This document shows, piece after piece, positions 1 to 6,800 of a stretch of 7,269 nt of DNA. Where the stretch lies: NCBI GenBank assembly GCA_023227685.1, contig JALNVG010000126.1:1-7269 (forward strand). The letters run 5' to 3'. Source of the DNA: Bacteroidaceae bacterium (GTDB lineage: Bacteria; Bacteroidota; Bacteroidia; Bacteroidales; Bacteroidaceae). Made by a program: the position numbers and the translations under genes. The notes beneath the pieces are model-generated. The model searched no databases. It was not told where the DNA came from and saw only the letters and a program-made list of their open reading frames with translations. Position 1 is the first letter of the stretch. The number at the start of each line of letters is the position of its first letter.

Positions 1-113
1 TCTACTCGCACTTTAAACAACCGTGCAAAAAGAAAATGTCCACCTTCATGAATAATAACCAGAAGTGAAAGACTCATTACCAATTGTAGAGCGCGAATTA
101 AAAATGTTTCCAT
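1..113 (-). CDS. rseP: RseP-type site-2 intramembrane zinc metalloprotease, N-terminal fragment
   Basis: Only the first 37 codons are present; the rest lies beyond the left edge. Reading leftward from an ATG at 113, the protein starts METFLIRALQLVMSLSLL and is a hydrophobic membrane segment carrying HEGGH at residues 22-26. This is the HExxH zinc site of site-2 proteases, at the same residue numbers as in E. coli RseP, followed by FLFARLFKVRV as in the family. RseP homologues cleave transmembrane anti-sigma factors or signal peptide remnants within the inner membrane; which substrate applies here cannot be seen. The gene starts 14 bp after dxr and is very likely co-transcribed with it, an order common in Bacteroidetes. 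Identification rests on the motif, its position and the neighbour. The PDZ domains and the second metal-binding motif are outside the window. Confidence 0.88.
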   Translation of the reverse strand, partial: METFLIRALQLVMSLSLLVIIHEGGHFLFARLFKVRV

Positions 114-127
114 CTTGGATAAAGAAT

Positions 128-1309
128 TTATTTATTAGAATTATTTATTACTTCGGTAGTGATATGTCGGACTTCGGCATCAGTAGCCACATAATCATCA
201 TAGCCCGGATTTTGCAGGAATGCGACCCGCTTCATGGTAGTCTCGATAACATCGCTCATGCCTAAAAAGCTAATGTCATCATTCAAAAAAGCGGCATTGA
301 CCACTTCGTTAGCTGCATTAACGATGCAAGGCATATTTCCACCACGATACATCGCCTCGTATGCTAGCGATAAATTGCGAAAACGTGAGATATCAGGCTT
401 TTCAAAAGTCAGTGAACCGCACATTGCAAAATCCAACCGTCCAAACGATGAATGAAGCCTATCGGGATAAGAGAATGCATATTGTATCGGCAGACGCATA
501 TCCGGCAAGCCGAGCTGCGCTTTCACAGCTCCGTCTTCAAACTGTACCATAGAATGGATAACCGATTGTGGATGCACCACAACTTCTATCTGCTCGGGCT
601 TAACGCCAAAAAGCCATCTTGCTTCTATCACCTCAAAACCTTTATTCATCATAGAAGCAGAATCTATGGTAATCTTAGCACCCATCTGCCAATTAGGATG
701 TTTCAGAGCCTGAACCTTCGTAACCGATTTCAACTGTTCGAGAGAATACGTCCTAAACGGGCCACCGGAAGCAGTCAATATAATTTTTTCTATAGGATTT
801 CCCACTTCGCCAACCAGACATTGAAAAACAGCCGAATGTTCTGAATCAACCGGAATAATGGGTGCATGATATTGCAAAGCAAGTCGGTTTATCAATTCAC
901 CGGCAACAACAAGTGTTTCTTTATTAGCTAATGCAATTGTCTTGCCGGCACGAATAGCATGAATTGTCGGCTTCAAACCCGCAAAACCAACCATAGCAGT
1001 CAACACTACATCTATAGATTCGGATTCCACAATTTGGCAGAGCGCATCAACTCCGGCATAAACCTTGATAGGTAGATCAGCCAACAAATTCTTAAGAGAA
1101 AGATATTTTTCCTCATTGGCTATAACTACAGCATCAGGCATAAATTTACGAGCTTGTTCTGCTAGTTGTTCTACCTTATCATTAGCTGTCAGTGCATAAA
1201 CTTCATAGCAATCAGGATGTTCTTCAATCACTTGCAAAGCTTGAGTTCCGATAGAGCCTGTCGACCCTAATATGGCTATTTGTTTTTTCTTATTTTCCTG
1301 CTTCTTCAT
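128..1309 (-). CDS. dxr: 1-deoxy-D-xylulose 5-phosphate reductoisomerase
   Basis: This enzyme converts 1-deoxy-D-xylulose 5-phosphate to 2-C-methyl-D-erythritol 4-phosphate with NADPH and a divalent metal, the first committed step of the cytosolic MEP isoprenoid pathway. At 393 residues it has the usual length. The NADPH loop GSTGSIG is at residues 15-21, ALANKETLV at about 126-134, the metal-binding Asp-Ser-Glu in PVDSEHSAVFQ at 155-157, the GGPFR segment at 182-186, and substrate/metal residues in MMNKGFEVIEAR (Asn222, Lys223, Glu226). The ATG at 1309 was chosen over an in-frame GTG at 1348: the longer start would add 13 residues not typical of the family and would begin upstream of a likely promoter box. 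All catalytic motifs are intact. It lies between rimM (66 bp upstream) and rseP (14 bp downstream). Its product feeds undecaprenyl phosphate, linking it to murA in the same cluster. Confidence 0.97.
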   Translation of the reverse strand: MKKQENKKKQIAILGSTGSIGTQALQVIEEHPDCYEVYALTANDKVEQLAEQARKFMPDAVVIANEEKYLSLKNLLADLPIKVYAGVDALCQIVESESIDVVLTAMVGFAGLKPTIHAIRAGKTIALANKETLVVAGELINRLALQYHAPIIPVDSEHSAVFQCLVGEVGNPIEKIILTASGGPFRTYSLEQLKSVTKVQALKHPNWQMGAKITIDSASMMNKGFEVIEARWLFGVKPEQIEVVVHPQSVIHSMVQFEDGAVKAQLGLPDMRLPIQYAFSYPDRLHSSFGRLDFAMCGSLTFEKPDISRFRNLSLAYEAMYRGGNMPCIVNAANEVVNAAFLNDDISFLGMSDVIETTMKRVAFLQNPGYDDYVATDAEVRHITTEVINNSNK

Positions 1310-1317
1310 ATTCGTCG

Positions 1318-1325
1318 CAAAAATA
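1318..1325 (-). promoter_or_regulatory. candidate -7 box of an internal dxr promoter
   Basis: On the minus strand the sequence TATTTTTG matches the Bacteroidetes -7 consensus TAnnTTTG and ends 8 bases before the dxr ATG. A weak -33 element (GTGG, where TTTG or TTGG would be expected) lies 19 bp upstream of it. The 66-bp gap between rimM and dxr is the longest in this gene cluster, which fits an extra promoter. If real, the transcript would have only a few leader bases. The box is short and AT-rich, so chance is possible. Confidence 0.35.
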
Positions 1326-1375
1326 GATATTTTACTCCGTCTACCCACTGTTCAAGACAGAGATTAACAAAGATT

Positions 1376-1912
1376 TCACTCTTTATTATCTTTGTTTAAA
1401 CCTAATAGACCTTCGGGAAGATTTACCTTAATCGTTTTCTTTTCATCATCAATTTCATCTATCAATTCTTCATGGGCAGGAATCAACAATTCCTCATCAC
1501 CGCATTTTATAGCCAGCAATACATTTAAGGTTGAACAATCCACATTTGTTACCTGCCCCAAATAACCTTCCCGGCGATCTTCCACACCGTAACCAATCAA
1601 ATAATCACTTGCTAAAGCTGCACCGGTCGACTTGTCTGCATACTTTTTAGGATAATAAACTTCTACTTGAGTAAACATTCGTGCCTGATCGGCCGTGTCT
1701 ACTCCTTCGAGTTTCATCAATGCCATAGTATCAGAACGGAAACGGTATTCCTCTATAAAGAATGGTACAAAAATACCATCGAGTTTGCAAAAAAGGTAAT
1801 CGCATTCATCATTATCAAAGGCATCATCTACGAAAGTAAACACCAACTCGCCATGAACGCCGTGTGGTTTATTGAAGGAACCAATTTTATATACATCTTC
1901 TTCCTTAATCAT
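1376..1912 (-). CDS. rimM: ribosome maturation factor RimM
   Basis: RimM binds ribosomal protein S19 and assists late maturation of the 30S head, including 16S rRNA processing. The 178-residue protein has the usual two-domain plan. The N-terminal beta-barrel domain opens with YKIGSFNKPHGVHGELVF at residues 8-25, the family signature, and ends near VEVYYP (83-88). The C-terminal PRC-barrel runs from about LIGYGVED (105-112) through LLIPAHEELI (142-151) to about residue 170. The ATG at 1912 lies 27 bp after the murA stop, with no strong Shine-Dalgarno sequence, as usual in this phylum. In many other bacteria rimM sits with rpsP and trmD; here it is in a wall and isoprenoid cluster between murA and dxr. 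Confidence 0.95.
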   Translation of the reverse strand: MIKEEDVYKIGSFNKPHGVHGELVFTFVDDAFDNDECDYLFCKLDGIFVPFFIEEYRFRSDTMALMKLEGVDTADQARMFTQVEVYYPKKYADKSTGAALASDYLIGYGVEDRREGYLGQVTNVDCSTLNVLLAIKCGDEELLIPAHEELIDEIDDEKKTIKVNLPEGLLGLNKDNKE

Positions 1913-1939
1913 ATTCTATCTTCAAAATTCCGCATCATT

Positions 1940-3243
1940 TTATATTCTCGTAATCCTTGCTCCAAGTGCATTCAACCGACCTTCAATATTCTGATAACCA
2001 CGATCTATCTGTTCTACATTATAGATTCTGCTACTACCATCGGCAGCCATTGAGGCTATCAGCAAGGCTATTCCGGCACGAATGTCGGGTGAAGTCATTG
2101 TTCTGGCACGTAAATTAAAGACTCTATTATGTCCAATAACTACTGCCCGATGAGGGTCACACAAGATAATCTGTGCCCCCATATCAATCAATTTATCGAC
2201 AAAAAACAACGACTTTCAAACATTTTCTGATGAATAAGCACACTGCCATTGGCTTGAGTAGCTACAACAAGCATTACGCTCAATAGATCAGGAGTTAACC
2301 CCGGCCATGGAGCATCTGCTATTGTTAAAATGGAACCGTCAAGAAACGATTCTATCTGATAAGATTCCTGAGCGGGAACTAAAATGTCATCGCCCTGCTG
2401 TTCAATCTTGATACCCAGCTGGCGAAAACTATCAGGAATAATACCCAGATTATCGTAAGATACGTTTTTTATTCTAATTTCACTTTGCGTCATTGCTGCC
2501 ATACCAATGAAACTACCTACCTCAATCATGTCGGGAAGTGCCGTATGATCGGTTCCGTGAAGTTGACCAACGCCCTCTATAGTAAGTAAATTGGAAGAAA
2601 TACCGCTAATCTTTGCCCCCATACGATTAAGCATCCGGCAAAGTTGTTGAATATACGGTTCGCAGGCAGCATTATATATCGTTGTTGTTCCCTGAGCCAT
2701 AACAGAAGTCATCAAAAGATTAGCCGTACCTGTTACTGAAGCCTCATCAAGCAACATATAACAACCACGCAACTTCTGCGCACTAATTTCATAGATGTCG
2801 CGTTCTTTAATATAAGTCAATTCTGCACCAAGCTTTTGCAGACCGATAAAATGCGTATCCAATCGACGCCTGCCTATTTTATCTCCCCCCGGCCTAGTTA
2901 TGAGTACTCTGCCGAAACGCGATAACAAAGGACCGATCAGCATTATAGACCCGCGCAATAGAGAACAACATTTTAAGAAACGATCACTTTGTATATAATC
3001 CAAATCAATATCGGAGGCTTTAAAACTATAAGAATCCATACTTTTTTTGACAACCTTCACCCCCATTTCTTTCAAGAGCTGTATTAGATTATTAATGTCC
3101 AGTATATTAGGAACATTATGAATAATCACCTCTTCGGTTGTAAGCAAAGAAGCACAGATAACCTCTAGAACCTCATTTTTAGCTCCTTGAGGTTGAATAT
3201 CGCCATGAAGTCTATGTCCACCCTCGATTATAAATGAAGACAT
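1940..3243 (-). pseudogene. murA: UDP-N-acetylglucosamine 1-carboxyvinyltransferase (MurA), split by an apparent one-base frameshift
   Basis: MurA transfers enolpyruvate from PEP to UDP-GlcNAc, the first committed step of peptidoglycan synthesis in the cytoplasm. The frame from the ATG at 3243 gives 345 family-like residues and stops at 2188 after six out-of-frame residues. The remaining 89 residues (1940-2209) continue in the neighbouring frame. Joined, they give about 434 residues, the normal size for Bacteroides MurA. Visible landmarks are GAKN with Lys22-Asn23, PGGDKIGRR at 118-126 with Asp121 where E. coli has catalytic Cys115, Asp319 in PGLTPDL matching E. coli Asp305, and IDRGY near the C-terminus holding the counterpart of Arg397. 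That last residue lies after the break, so the truncated product would probably be inactive. The flanking sequence shows no other decay, so I infer a sequencing error, a very recent mutation or recoding rather than an old pseudogene. It starts 14 bp after the DUF4290 gene. Confidence 0.9.
2200..2210 (-). other. murA frameshift site with a T-run and slippery heptamer
   Basis: On the minus strand the sequence is CGTTGTTTTTTGTCGAT. Read from the murA start it gives Arg-Cys-Phe-Leu-Ser and soon a stop. One extra T, either after CGT or in the run of six T, restores FESR-(Leu or Cys)-FFVDKL, which matches the family. The bases 2206-2200 form U UUU UUG in the original frame, a pattern that permits -1 slippage, and slippage there would rejoin the two halves. 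The missing base is well supported by the protein frames; its cause is not resolved. Confidence 0.8.
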
Positions 3244-3257
3244 AATATTTTTATTTT

Positions 3258-3908
3258 TTAGCGGCTTCCACCACGATTATTGGTATTTCGATTATTTCTG
3301 TGATTATTTCGGCTATTATTGTTACTATTACTAAAATTGGATTTCGGACGAACAGGTTGGACGTAATGGTCATCCATCAAAGAAATCACCTCATCAGTCA
3401 TTTGAAGTTTACCATTAGAAAGATCTGCCAAATCAGTAGCAATCTTGCGGTCATCCACAGAATCCCTGTTCCAGAGAATATAGTCTTTTTTCATTTGACT
3501 ACAGATAACTGCCAAAAGATGAATTTTCGTATCATCGTCGGGCATTTCACAAGCCTTAGCTATAAGTTGCTCTATATAACGACCATAATGACGATAACGT
3601 ATACTCCCGCTGGCATAAGGAATCCAATCGGGTTTAGTGGCCAAATGATCCTTTTGAAGAATCTCATAAGGATACTGCACATCCAATTTATAATCAGACA
3701 TAATAGCCAGATGATCCCAAAGCTTATGTTTGTAATTTTGTTCATCTTTCATATGAGGAAACATATTACTCATAATATAAATGATAGTTTCAGCACAACT
3801 TTGACGTTCTGATGCATCTTCAATCATCACTGCATAATCCACCATATTCTGAATACCCCGTCCATATTCCGGAAGTTGCATCTTCTTTTGTTCAGTATTG
3901 TATTTCAT
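3258..3908 (-). CDS. DUF4290 family protein with an Asn/Arg-rich tail
   Basis: This appears to be a member of DUF4290, a Bacteroidetes protein family of unknown function, recognised from the N-terminal MKYNTEQKKMQLPEYGR and GIQNMVDYA and from its place between tsaB and murA. The 216-residue product is soluble, with no signal peptide or membrane segment. Residues 1-185 look largely alpha-helical, with many Met, His and aromatic residues. The last 27 residues (from about 190) are a low-complexity tail rich in Asn and Arg, ending NNRGGSR, probably disordered and possibly RNA-binding (inference). The ATG at 3908 was chosen over an in-frame TTG two codons upstream. It begins 17 bp after tsaB and ends 14 bp before murA, so it is surely in the same operon. 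No catalytic motif is visible and I assign no function. Confidence 0.8.
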   Translation of the reverse strand: MKYNTEQKKMQLPEYGRGIQNMVDYAVMIEDASERQSCAETIIYIMSNMFPHMKDEQNYKHKLWDHLAIMSDYKLDVQYPYEILQKDHLATKPDWIPYASGSIRYRHYGRYIEQLIAKACEMPDDDTKIHLLAVICSQMKKDYILWNRDSVDDRKIATDLADLSNGKLQMTDEVISLMDDHYVQPVRPKSNFSNSNNNSRNNHRNNRNTNNRGGSR

Positions 3909-3925
3909 TTTCAATAATTTATTTT

Positions 3926-4615
3926 TTATAAAAGTTTTTTGGGTACCGATGCGATAAATTCCTTCAGATAAAAAGGTTCGAAATAAGCAACATCCTTAAA
4001 ATCTTTTTCGGCTAATGCTTTGTCCGATAATGGAGACATCATCTTAGCCAACGGCAAGATATCAGAAATAAAATGTGCGTTAGGGTGATTCATCACCGCT
4101 TTGCACTTTTCAGCACCATTACCGAAGAAATAGACCGGATGTTTGTCAAGAAACGTCTTATAAGAATCTTGGTCAACTACATTGGCACTGATCTTTCTCT
4201 TTTCGTTAAGCGAACGATCATATACAGCTGAGTAAACTTCCATCCGGCGTGCATCAAGCATAGGACAAATCAATGCATCATCAGGCAATTCATGATAAAG
4301 AAGTACTGGCACACATAATACTTTTAACGTAGGAATTCCAAGTAAGGGCACATCACGTCCATAACAAATTCCCTTCGTCATAGAAACACCAATACGTAGT
4401 CCGGTGTACGAACCCGGTCCACAACTCACAGCAACAGCATCCAATGGAATGGCATGACTGTCTATAAAAGACAGTGCTTCATCAATATACACACCAAGCG
4501 AAACGGCATGTGACGGACCTTTCAAATCTTCTTTTACAAAAATGGGGTGACCATCCTGACATGCTGCGACCGAACAAACGGAGGTTGAAGTTTCAATATT
4601 CAGTATACAAGACAT
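3926..4615 (-). CDS. tsaB: tRNA N6-threonylcarbamoyladenosine biosynthesis protein TsaB
   Basis: TsaB is the non-catalytic partner of TsaD in the complex that attaches threonylcarbamoyl to A37 of ANN-decoding tRNAs in the cytosol. The 229-residue protein has the ASKHA-fold start ILNIETSTSVCSVAA (residues 4-18) and the family signature GPGSYTGLRIG at 66-76, followed by GIPTLKVL. The C-terminal part (PLSDKALAEKDFKDVAYFEPFYLKEF) is of the Bacteroidetes type. Its length fits TsaB and is well short of TsaD (about 335), and the metal-binding histidine motif of TsaD is absent. The ATG at 4615 is the first gene of the leftward cluster, 23 bp downstream of a good -7 box. It is divergent from yicC, with 89 bp between the two start codons. 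Confidence 0.94.
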   Translation of the reverse strand: MSCILNIETSTSVCSVAACQDGHPIFVKEDLKGPSHAVSLGVYIDEALSFIDSHAIPLDAVAVSCGPGSYTGLRIGVSMTKGICYGRDVPLLGIPTLKVLCVPVLLYHELPDDALICPMLDARRMEVYSAVYDRSLNEKRKISANVVDQDSYKTFLDKHPVYFFGNGAEKCKAVMNHPNAHFISDILPLAKMMSPLSDKALAEKDFKDVAYFEPFYLKEFIASVPKKLL

Positions 4616-4638
4616 AATTATTCTATCGTTTAATTACG

Positions 4639-4670
4639 CAAAAGTACATTATTATTTTCATATCTTGAAA
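4639..4670 (-). promoter_or_regulatory. tsaB operon promoter
   Basis: On the minus strand TACTTTTG (4646-4639) matches the Bacteroidetes -7 consensus TAnnTTTG exactly. TTTC (4670-4667), one base from the -33 core TTTG, lies 20 bp upstream. The box ends 23 bases before the tsaB ATG. This is the likely main promoter for tsaB, the DUF4290 gene, murA, rimM, dxr and rseP. Its -33 region overlaps that of the opposing yicC promoter. Confidence 0.65.
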
Positions 4671-4686
4671 TTTTCAAGTACTTTTG
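4656..4686 (+). promoter_or_regulatory. yicC-gmk-nadD promoter
   Basis: TACTTTTG at 4679-4686 matches TAnnTTTG exactly and is identical to the tsaB box on the other strand. TTTC at 4656-4659 lies 19 bp upstream as a near-consensus -33 element. The box ends 18 bases before the yicC ATG. It should drive yicC, gmk and nadD, which follow with gaps of only 29 and 33 bp. Confidence 0.65.
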
Positions 4687-4704
4687 CACTAAAATCAACG
4701 AATT

Positions 4705-5583
4705 ATGATACAATCTATGACTGGATACGGTAAAGCTACAGCCGAACTTTCAGATAAAAAAGTAAATGTAGAAATAAAATCACTTAATAGCAAGTCTATG
4801 GATCTTTCTACACGAATTGCCCCTCTATACCGTGAGAAGGAAATGGATATTCGTAAAGAAATATCAAAGAGTCTTGAACGAGGCAAAATTGATTTCAGCC
4901 TGTGGATTGAAAAAAAAGAAGATGCCGATAGTCAGGTTTTCGTCAACCAAAAGATAGCAGTGAACTACTATAACCAAATTCAGGCAATTGCAAAAAGCAC
5001 AGGAATTCCGGCTCCGACCGACTGTTTTGACGCCATTCTTCGTATGCCGGATATCATAGCCAAACCAAACAACGAAGAACTCTCCGAAGAAGAATGGGAT
5101 ATAGTCAATGCAACAGTTACCGATGCGATCAACCACCTCATTAGTTTCCGCGAACAAGAAGGCGCAGCATTGGATAAAAAATTCCGCGAAAAAATTACCA
5201 ATATTACAATACTGCTTGACAAAGTTGCCCCTTACGAAAAAGAACGGGTAGAAAAGATTAAAGAACGCATCATGGATTCACTGCAAAAAACACTTAACGT
5301 TGATTATGACAAGAACCGTTTTGAACAGGAGCTTATTTATTATATAGACAAATTAGATATCAGCGAAGAGAAACAGCGTCTCAGCAATCATCTGAAATAT
5401 TTCATTACAACGCTTGAGAGTGAAAACGGTAGAGGCAAAAAACTCGGATTCATCGCACAAGAAATGGGTCGCGAAATTAACACAATGGGTAGCAAAGCTA
5501 ATCACGCCGAATTACAAAAGATTGTTGTTCAGATGAAAGACGAATTGGAACAGATTAAAGAACAAGTGCTTAATGCAATGTAA
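4705..5583 (+). CDS. yicC: YicC/YloC family endoribonuclease
   Basis: Members of this family are stress-associated proteins; E. coli YicC has been reported to act as an endoribonuclease on small RNA. At 292 residues the protein has the usual length. The N-terminal domain opens with MIQSMTGYGKA (residues 1-11), the family hallmark. The middle part is rich in Lys and Glu and likely helical, with possible coiled coil at about 150-200. The C-terminal DUF1732 domain ends in the conserved GKKLGFIAQEMGREINTMG segment at 244-262, followed by a helix to the end. It heads the rightward cluster, 29 bp before gmk; yicC next to gmk is a frequent pairing in bacteria. The exact RNA target in this phylum is unknown, so the biochemical role is transferred from the family. 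Confidence 0.93.
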   Translation: MIQSMTGYGKATAELSDKKVNVEIKSLNSKSMDLSTRIAPLYREKEMDIRKEISKSLERGKIDFSLWIEKKEDADSQVFVNQKIAVNYYNQIQAIAKSTGIPAPTDCFDAILRMPDIIAKPNNEELSEEEWDIVNATVTDAINHLISFREQEGAALDKKFREKITNITILLDKVAPYEKERVEKIKERIMDSLQKTLNVDYDKNRFEQELIYYIDKLDISEEKQRLSNHLKYFITTLESENGRGKKLGFIAQEMGREINTMGSKANHAELQKIVVQMKDELEQIKEQVLNAM

Positions 5584-5612
5584 TAAACGTTCATTATAAA
5601 TTCACAATCGCA

Positions 5613-6191
5613 ATGAAAGGCAAATTAATCATTTTTTCGGCACCGTCGGGCTCTGGAAAATCTACGCTCATCAATTATTTATTGAGTAAGCATCTTAATT
5701 TGGGCTTTTCTATTTCAGCTACCAGTCGCCCACCGCGCGGAAAAGAAAAAAACGGTACAGAATATTTTTTCCTTAGCCCCGATGAATTCAAACAACGCAT
5801 AGCCAATAATGAATTTTTGGAATATCAGGAAGTTTATCCCAATCGATTCTATGGAACTTTGAAAACGCAAGTAGAAAAACAACTGGAAAAAGGGCAGAAT
5901 ATTTTGTTCGATGTTGACGTAATTGGAGGATGTAATATTAAAAAATTTTATGGCAAACAAGCTTTATCCCTCTTTATCCAACCTCCAAGTATCGAAAAAT
6001 TGCGTCAACGACTTGAAGGAAGAGGAACAGATACACCCGAAATAATTGAGGACCGTATTGCCAAAGCAAAATATGAATTGGAATTTGCCTCAAAATTCGA
6101 TAAAATAATTATCAATGATGATTTAAAGACAGCTGAAGCCGAAGTACAAAAAGCTGTTGAAACATTCTTAGGGTTTTCTATAAATAGTTAA
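5613..6191 (+). CDS. gmk: guanylate kinase
   Basis: Guanylate kinase phosphorylates GMP to GDP with ATP, an essential step of purine nucleotide supply in the cytosol. The 192-residue protein carries the P-loop APSGSGKST at residues 10-18 and TSRPPRGKEKNGTEYFF at 37-53 with GMP-binding Ser and Arg residues. FLEYQEVYPNRFYGT at 68-82 supplies further GMP contacts, and DVDVIGG follows at 100-106. The lid LRQRLEGRGTDT at 130-141 has the Arg residues that hold ATP phosphates. Nothing is missing. The ATG at 5613 follows yicC by 29 bp, and nadD begins 33 bp after its stop, so the three are probably one transcript. Confidence 0.97.
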   Translation: MKGKLIIFSAPSGSGKSTLINYLLSKHLNLGFSISATSRPPRGKEKNGTEYFFLSPDEFKQRIANNEFLEYQEVYPNRFYGTLKTQVEKQLEKGQNILFDVDVIGGCNIKKFYGKQALSLFIQPPSIEKLRQRLEGRGTDTPEIIEDRIAKAKYELEFASKFDKIIINDDLKTAEAEVQKAVETFLGFSINS

Positions 6192-6224
6192 AAGTGACTT
6201 AGAACCATATTCTCCTTTGATAAA

Positions 6225-6800
6225 ATGAAACTTATTAAAACAGGAATTCTTTCCGGCTCATTCAATCCCATTCACAACGGGCATCTGGCACTAGCCGGAT
6301 ATCTCCGCGAACATGAAGGACTTGATGAGATATGGTTTATGGTTACTCCTTTGAACCCCTTAAAAAAGCAATCCGATTTATTGGAAGATTATAAACGCCT
6401 CGAAATGGTACGAACAGCTGTATTCCCCTACCCGTCTTTTGTTGCTTCCGATTTCGAGTTCAACCTTTCCCGCCCTTCTTATACGATTAATACGCTATCT
6501 GCTCTTAGAAAAAAATACCCGGAAAGGATATTTCATCTCATCATCGGCTCAGATAATTGGATAGCCTTTGATCATTGGAAGGAATCGGAAAAAATTATTC
6601 AAGAATACTTCATCATTGTTTACCCGCGTTCCGGATATCCTATTCAAGACAAAACCTTTCCGGCACATGTCACCTGCGTTAATGCTCCATTATATCCAAT
6701 AAGTTCCACACTTATCCGCGAAAAAATAAAGAATAAAGAAAACGTCAGTAATTATTTACCCCCAACAATAATAAAACAATGTATTGACTATTATCAATAA
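6225..6800 (+). CDS. nadD: nicotinate-nucleotide adenylyltransferase
   Basis: NadD joins nicotinate mononucleotide and ATP to form deamido-NAD, the penultimate step of NAD synthesis. The 191-residue protein is a Rossmann-type nucleotidyltransferase. GILSGSFNPIHNGH at residues 7-20 holds the HxGH catalytic motif (His17 to His20). TPLNPLKK at 41-48, PSYTINT at 84-90 and GSDNW at 108-112 are family segments for substrate binding. ISSTLIREKI at 159-168 is the second ATP motif. The size and these motifs separate it from bifunctional NadR and from pantetheine-phosphate adenylyltransferase. It is the last gene of the rightward cluster; its stop lies inside an AT-rich hairpin and it converges on eutC, 21 bp away. 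Confidence 0.96.
   Translation: MKLIKTGILSGSFNPIHNGHLALAGYLREHEGLDEIWFMVTPLNPLKKQSDLLEDYKRLEMVRTAVFPYPSFVASDFEFNLSRPSYTINTLSALRKKYPERIFHLIIGSDNWIAFDHWKESEKIIQEYFIIVYPRSGYPIQDKTFPAHVTCVNAPLYPISSTLIREKIKNKENVSNYLPPTIIKQCIDYYQ

Larger units (their letters stand above)
4638..4687. repeat. inverted repeat spanning the divergent promoters, with an inner palindrome
   Basis: GCAAAAGTAC at 4638-4647 is the exact reverse complement of GTACTTTTGC at 4678-4687. The arms contain the two outward-facing -7 boxes. Inside the repeat, CTTGAAATTTTCAAG (4664-4678) is a separate palindrome with 7-bp arms around one central T; it lies in the spacer of the yicC promoter and covers the tsaB -33 element. The outer symmetry is largely explained by two equal -7 boxes. 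The inner palindrome is not, and may be an operator. Confidence 0.6.

Noticed and set aside
452..844. A 130-codon open frame on the plus strand.
   Set aside because: It is antisense to well-conserved dxr coding sequence and its translation resembles no family.
1310..1348. A longer dxr starting at an in-frame GTG at 1348.
   Set aside because: The extra 13 residues do not resemble the family, and the likely -7 promoter box falls inside them; the ATG at 1309 gives a normal N-terminus.
2152..2180. A stem downstream of the murA slippery site (GGGGGCACA against TGTGACCCTC with one bulged A), as a frameshift stimulator.
   Set aside because: It starts about 19 bases after the heptamer, while stimulators normally lie 5-9 bases away, and the sequence encodes the conserved MGAQIILCDPH segment, so the pairing is probably a by-product of coding.
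1940..2209. The C-terminal murA part as a separate small gene starting at a TTG.
   Set aside because: Its sequence is simply the continuation of MurA; the TTG encodes the expected Leu of FESRLFFVDKL, and no start region precedes it.
3300..3812. A 170-codon open frame on the plus strand.
   Set aside because: It lies antisense to the DUF4290 gene; the Ile-rich translation comes from the AT-rich reverse complement, with the Asn codons of the tail read backwards.
4864..5222. Two overlapping open frames of 80-97 codons on the minus strand.
   Set aside because: Both are antisense shadows of yicC with no family-like sequence.
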